From Camarhynchus parvulus (lineage: Eukaryota; Chordata; Aves; Passeriformes; Thraupidae), in NCBI RefSeq assembly GCF_901933205.1, contig NC_044581.1:13915501-13979500 (forward strand): DNA of 64,000 bases, written 5' to 3'. The notes beneath the pieces are model-generated. The model was not told the DNA's origin and did no database searches. It saw only the letters and a list, made by a program, of their open reading frames with translations. The position numbers were made by a program, and so were the translations under genes. This document shows, piece by piece, positions 1-12,400 of the stretch. Position 1 is the stretch's first letter; every line of letters begins with the position of its first letter.

Positions 1-3000
1 AGTGAGGGGAGGGGGACAAAGCCCAATAAAAACCCAAACAAAACCCCATGGCTGGATAAGTGTGAGTTTCTGCTTCCAAACCCTTTATATTGGTGAATCA
101 TATGGAAGACTAATCACAGCAGGCTGGACTTTGTAGCTGTGCTGTGCTTGAGTTTTCAAAGGGCTGGAAACTCAGTGGGTGTTATGCTTAAGGATCCTAT
201 AATGAGAGATAAATGAAGTGAGGAGATGAACTTGAAAAGTATTGGTGATCTTCTAGAAAATTATATGCTAATATGAAAAAGATGCTAATTCACAAATGTG
301 GTGAAACTTGTAATGAAGATGAAATAAAGCTGTTGGAGGGGTGAGAAGATGGAAAAGGATGTGAGATGGATGGCAGGGAAAAAAAGATGAGGCCCAAGTA
401 TTGCAGAGCTGGAAAAGAGCCTTTAGGCCCCTCTGAGACTATTGTTTCTGAAGCAGAATCAAATGGCACCCCCTGTGCTATTCCTGTACACCTACTGAGT
501 TGTCTTTTTATACTCTTCATTACTTATTCTGAGGATTTTTTGGCTACAATTTAGGAATGATGCTATTGTCCTCATTCCACATGGACACAAAGGCAAACTG
601 TTCTCTGCAACAGATTTTTATTGCATCAGTTTTCACTTCTTTATGCTAAATTGTCCATTTTATTGCAGAGGCAGATTGTTTGTGCTGAAGTCTTGGGCCT
701 TTTGGTCATAAGTTGTTTTCCAAAGCACATCTCCAATTAAAAATTATTGTGAGTCTATCCAGGCTCCCATTGTATTTCCTGACCCTTCCAGCTTTGGTAG
801 TTTGAAAACTGAATAATCAAAATCCTTAGTTCATCAGCCAGGCCATTCTGGTACTTGATAGGACTGACACAAAGGATTCATTGCTGCTGACTCCCCTTCA
901 GAGCAGCCTTTCTCTTGGCAGGAAATTGCAGTGTCTTCACTCCAGGCTGGTTGTGTGCACAGACTGTTGTACACTGCATAGCTGTTCTGATGCCTTAATT
1001 CTAATATTCTTTGTGCTTTCATTTGTCAAGATGTAGATAAAGAATTATTGCTATTTTATTTTCATAAAGTGTGTTACTTGTCTGCAGAAAGAGATTAGAT
1101 TAACCTGATGTGTCTTTGTGGTAAGTCCTGCTTGCTGTTCTTGGCCTTCATTGTTGTCTGTAATGCAGTGAAACCCACTCATTATTTGCTCTCTGACTAT
1201 CCAGTTCTTCCTCTTCCATAGGCACTGCCCATTCTTTCAGTTTAACCTTTTGCAATGTAGCCATCTCTCCTGAGCTCTCACAAATAAACTATTGTGGCTT
1301 TAAGGATTTCACCAGCTAATTCTTTAAACATCCTAGGGAAAAATTCATCTTACCACATGGATTTGGGTGTTTGAGAAAACAAACCAACCTATCTTCCTTC
1401 CTAGTGGTATCATTTACCTCTCTTGCACAAAAAGTTAGTAATCAGTGCACACAGAAGTAGAAAATTGTGATTCCAAGTATAAACAATAGGTGCAACTATA
1501 GGTAAAGTGAATTTTTCGTCACACAAGAATAAATTTTTGTGGCGGTTGCTGGTGGTGCAAACAATGTACAAAATGAGGTAAAACCAATAATGTACAAAGG
1601 CAGCAAAAAAGCCTTAATTATTTTATTTTGGGAACTTTCTCTATTTAGGTCCTTAAAAACATGAAGATAAGGCCAGTCAGGTGATTGTATCTATAATGCT
1701 GTGTCAGCGTTTATTTCTAAACATTAAACCTTTTTATATGCAAACTATGTCTTGCTGGAAATCAACATAAATGTGAAATAACCTGGCATGAATTTAAGGT
1801 GCATGGTGACACCAGCTGGTAGTGAAATATATGTAAATAAAAGTGTGAGTTCAGGTCTTTCCCCTGAGATGGATGGAGAAAGTCCTGGAATGGTGTTCCC
1901 ACCATGTCACTGCAGCAGGGAGATGCAGGAGTTGGATTCCTTTCCAGAAGCTGTTGTGTGCTGAGCTTCATCAGTGCATTGGGGCCATTGACATGGCTGG
2001 GAGTTTGACATCTACAGGCTCCCAAACTTGACAGAAAAGGAGAATCTTCACTATCATTATTTAAAGCTTTGTGGACATTGAAACTCCTGGACTGCACCTT
2101 TTTTCCAGCACAAAGGAACAACAGTATCTTCAATAAAATAGTGTCAGATTGAACACTCTTGGGGCTTCACTGCTGTGGACTGAGTAATCTCTCGAGGTAG
2201 CCAGATAAACTTGGGGTTAGTGGTTTATGAGGAATATTAAAAAGGATTGAACTCACATATTTCCTCATGTGAAGGCCTTCTTAGTCTTATTAGTTGTTTA
2301 TGGGGAGGAGTGAACACTGGCCCATTTTTAATTTGGAGTGGAGTTTATCTAGAAACCAGTGGAACTGGAGCTGCCATTGTTTGATCTGGAATAACTTTCA
2401 CCCATGTACAGACCTTAGAGAGTGTAAGGCAGGGACAAGCACTCATATACGAGCAAGGTATTTTAAACAAAAGGAAACTACTCCCCAACTGTGTCTTCAT
2501 AAAATACCAAGGTTCTGTTAGAAATGTGTTGGTTTTAATGATATATTGTCACTTAATCTGCACTATTCTCTTGAATTTATTAGAGCTTTGGCTTTGCTTG
2601 TTTATCTTATTTAAGAAAGAAAACATGGCTTTGAAATGTCTTGGTGACTGTCAAGATTTTTCATCTCTGTGTGTTTCTAATGGAATAACTCAGAAACATA
2701 CATTATCAAACAGTGTATTAACACCTAAAAGCAGTCCCTGATGTGCCCTATATGCTTCTGTTTTCAGTACTGCAGGCTTGAAATACACCAAGCAATTTAA
2801 TTCTCCCAAGCTGCATTGTTTTGATAGGATTTCAGTATCTGATATTTCCCTGCCTTTAATGGCCGTGGGGATTGTCTCTGTTGAAGGGAGCAGCTGAGCT
2901 GCCTATTAAGCAGTTTTCTTGGAAAACAGTTTTCTTGTGAAAGGGAAAGCCTTGCTTGGATGTATAACATGTGGGAAGGGCATGATCTTTCTACATAATT

Positions 3001-6000
3001 GCCCCGAAGGCTCAGTACAAAAAAATTAAATGTTTAATGAAAATGCTTTTTTCTCCCTTCAGCCAGTAGTTGTGTTTAACCTTTTATCCTGCTTTCCCTT
3101 CTTTCGTTTTTCCTTTTGCATTGCTGAAAATGTGGGAGATTAGGAATACGCAGCCCAGAAAATCGCATTATTTTTCTGTTTATAACAGAGAATGCATAAA
3201 TCAAATTGACTGCAGTAGTATACACTTTTGAGGTGCAAACACAACTGAGATGAGAGTTGGGAGTCCAGCATGTAAACATAGACAAAAATATTCTGCTTTG
3301 AGTTCTGGTAACTTTTACAGAAGTTAAATTAATTCTCATAGTGTTGTGATGATTGGCTTCTGGTTTGCTTTCTAAGAACAAACTATTCTAAATGATATTT
3401 GCTCCCAGAAGTTGTTGGCATGACCCCAGTTCAGTCTGTGATGTCTCCCTTACTGTTTCATCACTGTCAGTTTTTGAGACATCAGCTGCGACCCTGAAGT
3501 GGCTCAGCTGACACCACCAAGATGGGAAGTTGTTTCTTGCTAATCACCAGGTGATTTGTGCTTTTTAAAAATAGGTTTCAAGACCAACAAAAAAATAATT
3601 AAAAATCCCAATCAGCCAAAAACTAAGAACCACAGCCTCTAAAAAACCCCCAAGGAACCCTCTATGAAGCAAACCTCCTTTTTTGTGCCTCCACTGGAGC
3701 TCAAGCACCCTGCAGTTGCTCTGTGAATGGAAAATGACTGGGGTTATGGCTGTTGTCATGTTATGAGAAAGCTCTTTTAGCTGCAGCCTCTAGCCTCTGG
3801 AAATTGTTCAAAACTGTGGGCTTTACTGTAATCAATGGAGCTCCCCTGAAGTATGACTTCAGTGTGGATAAATTCTTGGATGTTTATCTGCAGATTATTT
3901 GGTTTTCTGTGCTTGGAGCTGTTCTTCCTCCTCCCTTGCTGAGTATCCAAGAGGAAGTTTGTGAGTGCCCGGGAATTCCTATCAACCGCCTTCATCCACT
4001 GTCCCCTTTGGAGGTGTTTTGTGCGTCAGCTCTGCTCACTGCAGCCCTGCTCAGTGTGTTAGGGCTGTAAAAAACTTTCCAGTGACTCAAACTGCAGCAC
4101 ACCAGAGAGGTCAAAGTAATGTACTTTGCCACCTCTCGGAGGATGCACAGGGGGTAAGAATTCTGACGTGTCATTCTCATAAAACAAGGATTTTCACAGC
4201 AGCATTGGTTCAAACCTGTGGAATGGTGTTTATCCATAAAGATCCTTCATCCTCCCAGGTGGTTGGCTGATCTAGGACAATGTTGAATTCCTCAGTTTGA
4301 AATTAAACCATAAATATGACATGCAAGAGCAATGGCTTTACTATCACTAGCATTCTTGCAAATAGCTGATGGCAAGACAAAATATATGAAGTCATTTATA
4401 GCATGAGATTATCTGTATGCTTAATACAATGAAATGTAAAAACACTATCAAGAAATAATACTTGATATGCAAATTATACAAGATAAAGTAGCCGTTCATG
4501 TAAATCTGTTAAAATTACTGAGGGTATAATATCATCTAGGGAGTCTATCAGGTGTTGGTAGCTGCTGCAGTTGTTATTCTATGCTGTTCAGGGTGAGACT
4601 GAACCAGTCATGGCCATAAATTGGTTTTGACCACTTATTCTGAAGCAGGTAGGAATTTACTCAGTTCCTGTAGCAAGTTATACCAGAAGCTTGCAGCTAC
4701 AGTGATCCATAGGCTATCTGCTGCTTCCCTGATAAACTGATTCATTATGGTGGCTTGCATTTCCTCTATTCATTTGCAGTGATGTGAAAATATCTGCCTC
4801 ATTATTAAAAAAAAAAATAAAATCTAGAGATGGTGGCAATCCCAAAGGAACTTGTACAATGAATTAATTTTTTGTAGTGGATTAAAGTGCATGGATTCTA
4901 ATTAATTCTGGCATTACCTTTTTCATAAAAAGAACCATCACATAATAAATTCATAATTAAGAAGGATTGAGCATGGTGAGAATGACCTTTGTACCTTTAC
5001 TCCTTTTTATTTAATGCAACTGTCTTCAAAAAGGGATTTGGGCCTTGAGTAATCTTAGTAAGAAAATAAGTGGAATGGAAAATGTCATGAATATTTACAA
5101 GTACGTTGCCTTTTTGTTGCCATAGTTTGTTTATGGTTTGCTTATAAGCCCTCTTATAGGAGACTATAAATGTACTTTCTGCTGCTGATATTTTATTCAT
5201 TAAAGATGCTGTTCAGACCTCAACTGAACAGTTGGGTGTTGTCATCTCCCCATTAAATTCATTGTTCAACAAATTTATCCCCAGAGAAAACAAACTTTTG
5301 TGGCTTTTCTTCAATCTTTTCACCCTCTTCAATGCTCTCCAGGCTTAAAGCATCCTCTACAGCAGTCATTTCAGGGAGCCTGATGAAGAAAAATAACTTA
5401 AATGAGGTGTTATGTGTCCCTTTTGAGTCACTGCCTGCCCGTGGCTGAGCTCTGGAGTGGCACTGTGCTTGTGGCTGCAGTGGGGTGAGAGAACAGGCAG
5501 GGCAGAGGGTCTGGGCTCCTCTGTGCCCTGGGCTGGCTCAGGTGTAGCTGCCAGCCTGGAGCAGCAGCTGGGGCTGGAAGTGTCGGGGGAAAAGGGCCAG
5601 AAAACTCAAGGTGTCCCAAGTGGCAAGTACTGATATCTGGGAAAATTTCTCCTATGAAATGTGTTACAAAGCAACTGCTCTCAGTCCAGTTTTCAGCCTC
5701 CAGCACACCCAGAGAATGTTCATCTGGGTGCTTGGTTTGCTGAAGAGCTCAGTGGGAGGTGAAAATTTGGCACTGAGCCAGCAGGAAACAGAAAAATTTG
5801 TTTTCCTGCTACTGGGAGTGATTTTTGTCCCTTTATATTCTCTCCAATTGGTTCTGCAGTTTGGTTTTATCAAGATATTATTTTAACTTGATGCTGGAAC
5901 TTGTCTACAAATGAGTGTTGAAATGCAGATCTGTTATTCTGATGAATAAATTGGATGACAGCTGCTAGGGAAGAGTGAATGGATGCTTTATTGGGAGAAT

Positions 6001-7950
6001 AAAGCCACCACTAAATAAATGCTACTAGAAATAGAAAAAAAATATACTCAGGTGCATTTGTTTTGTGTCCAAAGCCAAAACCTACACATTATAAAGCAAC
6101 GTTCATAAAAGTGAAAACCCCCTTTTCCAGTCACTTTTTACAGACTGTGTTCTAAAACAGTTCAGATTTCTCAAAATTCAGGAGATTTATTTTTTAGTGT
6201 TCATCACATTTGTGCCATAGCATTGTCAATGATCTACACTTCTGGCTATTTTAGACCATCACAGTCATGTATTCACATTTCTTGTGTCCCTCAAGATGCT
6301 GATACTCCTTGCAGTTGAGATTTGAACAGAAAGGTCTGTCAGACTTGTTTGGATGCTCATGGAGGTGAAAGTCATTGATCCCACTGCGGGCTCAGGGTAC
6401 ACATGGGATCAAGTTCTTCCCCTGGACTGGCTGAGCTTACCAGATCCCAGCAGCTCAGGGCAGTGAAGGTATCCTTCCCCAGGTTTTGGGTTTCTGGTTG
6501 TTTTGTTTTTTTGCATACAGCTAAATGTTTTGGTTAAAATGCTTCTCAAGGGATTGGAGCGAGCTGCCTGCAATGAGTTGATGGACACAAATTGTGTAAT
6601 TAATGATGCAATTAGCTTTGCAGCGCTGTTTTATTGTAGAGCATCACTAGATGGTGCTGCAGAGTAGGTTTGGTTGGGGCTTGGATGTTTAAATTCATGG
6701 AGCCCCATCGGCTGTTTAAAACCAGGGACCCCAACGGGACCACAGCGTCTGTGCTTGTAGGGTTTTCAAATACTTTTAATTTGACTTTACTCATTTATTT
6801 TCTTCTATTGAAGACAACAGCAGGCCTTCCATTGAATGCATTGACCAGTAAATTAAGCGCTGCCAAGAATTTTTGTACTTTTGAATATGATTTAACACCA
6901 GAATTGCGGACAAGCATTTACTGAAACTTCTTATTCAGGGCCAGACCTTTATTATATACATCTGACAGAAGTTCTGTACTCTATTGTTGTAAAAAGTGGT
7001 GAGTTTTTAAAAAGCATGGAATTGAAAGTCTAAAACACTTGTGTGTCATTGCTTTATGACAAGAGCTGTGGCATCCAGGGTTGTCCATGCCATAGTGCCC
7101 TGATGTCCCACTGACAGCAGATGCCCCAAAACTCCCAAAACAGGTGAAGTCAGAGGTTGCAGTGGCACAGATTATGGCTTTACCTGTCTCTTGATAAAAA
7201 TCCTCACAGTCATTGTCCAGTATTGGCTCTGATCACAGTTCATTTCAAAAACTTTTTATCTGCCCAGATGGTTTGGATATTTATTAAACAAATAAAAATA
7301 AAAAAGAGTTCAACTACTGGTAATTCTGGCCCATTGCCTTCAGCTGTCCTTCAGTTATTCTTTCCAGGTAATATCTTTAGCTACATATTGCACATTATTT
7401 TTCTCTCTGCATTAGGCATAAACAACAACTTCTAACAATTAAAATAAGTCTTTAAGCTCTACAATCTATATCCTGGACAAATTTAGTAGATCAAAACCCA
7501 TTCAAAGGTTTTGTGTGTTTTTATCTAGGCTTTAGCGTTATAATTAGAGATAGGTGTTGAAAGTTCTGGTTGAGAATTCAAGCTTTGTTTTGTGAGCTGT
7601 GTTCAGAATAATGACTTTGGAAAACAAGAAAAGCAGTTATTAAATACATATTGATGTGGGGTTCTTTTTCTCTGTAAAATGGTGTTTAAACGTTTCTGTT
7701 GTATTGGATTTTATTTTATAGTTTTAGGATTTGTTTACTTTTTGTGACATTGTGAAAACTCATTATCTTTGTCCCACTCAATCTCCCCAGCAAATCTGAG
7801 ATAAGGCAATCTAAAAATGAAGTATTTCTTTTGCTCTGTAAGAACAATATCTAAAGTATTTTTAACAAATACAGCCCTTTAACTCTCAGTAATAGTCACT
7901 ATTTTAACACTCTGATGAAAGCATTTATATTCAATATACGAAAGAATACT
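1..7950. other. Non-coding AT-rich stretch (intergenic or intronic)
   Basis: I see no supportable gene here. Reading frames are short, and those that start with ATG have neither coding-like composition nor a paired splice acceptor and donor. The stretch is AT-rich with ordinary A and T runs, such as an A-rich run near 4807-4820. One GC-richer, CpG-poor patch lies at about 5430-5600. Several isolated pyrimidine tracts ending in CAG or TAG (for example near 679, 1219 and 2767) resemble splice acceptors, but none has a matching donor with a convincing frame between. Confidence 0.7.
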
Positions 7951-8299
7951 GGGATATGCTTAGAAGTAATTATTCCCCGCCTAGATCTCCCAGGAATGCC
8001 TCTGAGGGCAGCTTAGAGAAGATCTGGGAACCAGCTGCCTTCATCAATGACAGTTTATTAGATTCACTCCCCCTCAATAACAGCATTCATCTTATTAAGA
8101 CTGTGGCAGAGCTATCTGATAGTGGAAGCAGATTAACATCAGTGCCTTACTAATTGCCACATTTTATTTTAGAGCTGGTTTCACAAAGGATGAGTTTCAC
8201 CCCTGAAGATTCCCTGGAACCCTCTCTTCTCCAGGCAGGCAGGAAGTGCTTTGTGTCTGTGGATGATTTTGTTTTTTCTAGGCTGTATCTTCCATCGTG

Positions 8300-8850
8300 T
8301 CAGTCCTTTCGCAAGGCTCATACCAGGCAAGGAGGCAGTGGTTAAAAGGGGAGTTGCAGGATTTGGTGCATGGGTTGCACCTCCAGGAGGTGACACCGGA
8401 GTGGCCGCTGTCACTAGGTGGTACTGCAGAATCGGGAAACACCGGATTGCAGAACACCGAACGCCAGAAATGTCCTGTGCAAGCACAGGAGGGGCAGGGA
8501 GAAGTTTCAGCAGCCATGAAAGTACTTCTGAGCGACACCCTCAGGTGTGGCCCTTCAGAAGTGCCCTTTTCTCTGCTCAGCCCCTTTCCCTTTGCAGCAC
8601 ACGGGCAGCAGCTTGCTTTGGTTTGGAGTTACACCATACAAGCTGCTGCTTGGTGGCATAGATGTTCTTGGGGAAGTTCTCCTGCTGTTCAGGTGTTCTC
8701 CCAGCCGTGCCAGGAGGGCTCTGTCCCCTCCTGTCCCCGGACAAGGCCGGGCAGCTCCGGGAGATGCTGCCCGCCCTCACGGGCGCTCTGGGCCACTGGA
8801 GGCTCCTGCAGGCCTGACTGGGAACTTGAGCCAAATTTGTTTTTACTCCA
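8300..8850. other. GC-rich, CpG-poor island upstream of an LTR
   Basis: Composition shifts sharply to GC-rich between the AT-rich flanks. Reading frames up to 186 codons overlap here on both strands in several frames, as expected when stop codons are rare by composition. There is no splice-site pair, no recognisable domain and no preferred frame, so I do not call a gene. A few CpGs cluster at about 8740-8790. The island ends just before the solo LTR at 8920. It could be a promoter remnant, a decayed repeat or a GC-biased conversion patch; the sequence alone does not decide. Confidence 0.5.
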
Positions 8851-8919
8851 TAGGTAACCAAGAAAGGTTGGGATCTTTTAATTACCTACAGTGCAATATT
8901 TTGGCCAAAGTTTAGTTGT

Positions 8920-9490
8920 TTGGTTTTATCACCAGCCGGGAGCTACGTACAAATCACAAACAGCTCGGGACTGCTATGAATGTCCTTTGAGCTGTTTTAT
9001 TTTTCAGCATCAGTCTCATTCCATGGTTGTGACAATGGGAAGATGCCAGCAGCTCACATCCCTGGCAGCAGACGAAGAATTTAATGTTACAACTTACTTT
9101 ATAAGTTTTTGACCAATCACACAAAAGCATATTGACAGTAGTTCTATCCAAGCACTATAAGCACATGTACCTTTGGTTAAAACAATGCTTGCTTATTTAA
9201 AATGCAATACCTGCTTTTGAGCCTTAAAACACAGTGCACAGAGCTCCATTATTAAGCTTAAAACTTCCAAATATCTTGCTAGATAAACTTTTCTGTAGCT
9301 TAAGGAGTTATTCTAGACAAGTGTTAATACACAGACCATTGTTCTATTTGTCCTTGCTTTTCTACTTTTAAAATAATTTTTCTGCTGACCTGTCTCATGG
9401 CTACTGCTTAGCTCTAATCACAGTTCTGCTGTCTCTGAGGCCTGCCTTGTGCAGCTTTCCCAAAACCATCAGATTTTGTAGATTCCCGCA
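8920..9490 (-). mobile_element. Solo LTR of an endogenous retrovirus (ERVL-like), copy 1
   Basis: This segment is related along its whole length to 33303-33861, roughly 85-90% identical by eye with small indels. Read on the minus strand it has LTR architecture. A CCAAT-type box (inverted, GACCAATCAC on plus at 9111-9120) is followed by a TATA-like ACTTATAAAG (9096-9105) and, about 100 bp on, an AATAAA signal (plus TTTATT at 8996-9001). The pentamer GTTGT occurs at 8915-8919 and again at 9491-9495, a candidate 5-bp target-site duplication. Five-bp duplications are usual for ERVL-type elements. If that duplication is real, this copy has lost the first bases of the terminus seen in copy 2. No internal retroviral genes lie next to it, so it is a solo LTR. 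A 65-codon minus-strand frame inside it is not a protein gene. Confidence 0.75.
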
Positions 9491-9499
9491 GTTGTTTTT

Positions 9500-12400
9500 T
9501 TTTAAAGTAGAATTTCTGCTTTTACTTCCAGCTGTTTCTGTCACTGTAATCCAAAGGCTTTATTACAGACCTTACTGGTGCTATGGCTCATTGTGAGGAG
9601 GACTGGTAGGGTTTTTTCTACAATAACTCCTGAATCCTTTCCTTGGTCACTATAGTGCAGTTGCATTTGATGTTGCAGACATTCTCTCCTTGGGCTTTAT
9701 TGTTCCAGGATCTCTGGTGATCACATAACAGAAAACTTCTCTTTTCCTCTCCCTTCTCTCTAAAAGTTTGCAAATCTGCTTTGGAGTTTGAGTGGCTGTT
9801 GGAAGAAATGGGGGAGAAAAGGAGTGGAAAATTGGAAACAAGAGCTTTCCAGCACATGTCAAGACACAACTATAAGCATTACCATGCGCTTTAACAGTTA
9901 GATGTGAGAGAATAATTTAAAATTTATCACCTAGTCAACAAAGCCAGCTACCTTTTTGGTATGTAGAAGTGTGGGAGTTGTATTTATTCAATTTTCATCA
10001 GAAGGACCTTATTTTGTAAGACATTTTTGATAGAGTAAATTGTGTTATAAGCCTGACCACAGCAGTATCAGTTGAAAACATGGAGAATTCTTGCATTTTC
10101 TCTAAGGAAGTGATTTACTGAATGTAATTCTGCCTAGGAAAAAACAGAATTGGAGCATGGAGAAGTCGATACTCTTTCTTTTATGCAATATGTCTGGCTT
10201 TGTGTAGTCCTGGCCAGCATCTCATCTGCTCTGCCATCCACTTTCTGCTGTGTGCAACAGAAATTTAAGTGACTAACCTGGTTAGGATTTTTGCCTGTCT
10301 TGTTACGACTGACCTGCACATAAATTTGTTTGATTTTTTTTTGACTTCTTGCCCACTCTTTTTCACACCTTCCAAAGCTATTGTGTAGGTAGTACAGAAA
10401 AGAGAATTAAAAAAGAGACATTATTTTACTATGTAGCAAAATGGATCTAAATTCTCACTAAAACTTTTATCTTTTAACTTTCATTTGATGGCAGATCACT
10501 TTATTATATGAACTTTGCTCTGGATCCTTTTCTGTTTAACTGTCAACTTTTCTCATGGATTTGTGCCTTTTTTTCCCCAGCTCTGGTAGGAGTTAGCCAG
10601 TTTTCCTCTTAGGTGTATTAAAAGACCATTATTGCAGCATTTCTTCTTGAGGTCTTTTTACCCTTATCACATTTGCTATAAATTCATGAACTCCCATTTC
10701 ACTTCAAGATATTTATGCCATATGGGTCATTTTCTTTTATAATCAGAATGTAAAGGTAAGTTCCAATGTTAAATGCCTGTTACAAACTTTTACTGTAGAT
10801 GAATGATCTCTGCATTTTTTTGCAATTACTGCCCTAAAAGAAGTGACATCATGATAAAGACATTGCTTAGTAAGACAGAAAATGGCAGTAAAAGCAAAAA
10901 GCTTGAAGGGGAGTTTTGCTTTTTTTCATCCTTCAATTACTTTCTGAGCATAAAGTTAAATTTAATACACATTTTAATATATAACCGCACATTGAATGGC
11001 AGGGCAAGTTTTACAGCCAGCAGAGATTCTCTTTCATTTGAAATCTGCCCTTTTACTCCAAAGAGTTGTATTCTTCTAATATCCCAAAGTGAATTGGGAT
11101 ACAAGACCTTAAAAAAAATGAACTCCAAAACACAGAACTGGAAGAACTCAGGCAATGCTGTCCTGTCTTTGTGTCCTCGTAGGTGTCAGATGGCTTTTGA
11201 CAGCCATGGGGGACATTTTCTAGGTGAGCCATGGAACAAAGTGATCTACCAGCAGTGCCAGCAAACCTTGCAGGAGTGAAATCTCTAACCTCCAGGAAGA
11301 ATGTTTCAAACACATTTACAGAAGGCAGCCAAAGCTGTTTGAATCATCTGATTGAGCAGGAGCCAGGCTGTGTTTCCTGACCCCAGATCTGCTGGGAAGG
11401 GTGGTACAGTGGCTGGAGCTCACATTGCTGCCTTGGTCTTGGGCTAAGAGCTGTCTTGGACAAGGTTGGAAAGTAAATGTGACCAAAGACTTAAATTGCT
11501 TTTTTGTTGTCATCTTTTTTTTATCTGAACACCATAATGCAGGAATCCTTTGGCCATTGCTGAAAAAGGACAGCTGCTTTGAACTAGTCAGAAATGTTCA
11601 GATAATTGTGCCCAATATGCAAAATTCAGTGCAGTAACAATTCAATTCTGTGAAATGAAAAGGATTGCTAGAAAACCATGACTTTTACGATGCAGCAAAT
11701 GCCTTTGTTGCTGAAGCAGGAAACATTGTCTTTGGATTTAGAAGCTGGTGGCATGCTCTCAAGTGCAGAAAATTTGGTCTGTGATACTGTAGTATTATAC
11801 TTGCTGGGAAGAAAGAAAAGCCAATAAAGGAAAGAATAATAGTACATTGATCAACCCTTTATCACAGCAGGGTAACGAAATCTGCTGTCACCAAATCTAT
11901 CACACAGCCACTTGATTAAACTCATGTAATTTGCTGGGATGGATGCAGGAGTTTAGCTGTCATCAGCAGCTGTGGATGGAGGCAGATAAGGAACATTGAA
12001 ACTATAAGAGCTTCCAGCTGAAAATTTCACTTTGCTTTTCAAAGGAGGAGGGTGTTCCACTGTTGTCTCCATAGTAATAGCATGAATTGTTGTTTCCTTG
12101 GGGTTTGTAAATCACTACTACAGCACAGCAGAGACACTACTGGCTTCAATTTGCCCTATTCAGTTATTGAATCAGCTGGGAGAAAGGGGTGGCAGTTTAT
12201 ATTTAAAAATAAAGGACAGGGTGGGGAGTTGAAGGTGAGGGAGAACTCCTGGAGGGTCATGAGGCTGGGCAATGAAACCTGAGGGAAGGAAATGTTCCCT
12301 TTGAGCAGCAGAGGAGGCTTTCATGCAGTAAAGCCCACACAGAGTGAGCAGTTCTTTCTTTTCCTGCTCAGTGTTGAAGAATGAAAGCGAACATGGATGG

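Noticed and set aside
8297..8857. A 186-codon plus-strand open frame
   Set aside because: It lies in a GC-rich island with other long frames on both strands; composition explains it.
8954..9151. A 65-codon minus-strand frame with a near copy at 33330-33533
   Set aside because: The similarity is explained by both lying inside related solo LTRs; it covers promoter and R-region sequence and is not a known viral gene.
10803..11279. A 158-codon plus-strand open frame
   Set aside because: It is AT-rich with Ser/Lys/Leu/Phe bias and no acceptor at its start or recognisable content; only the small 11183-11223 segment has splice-like borders.
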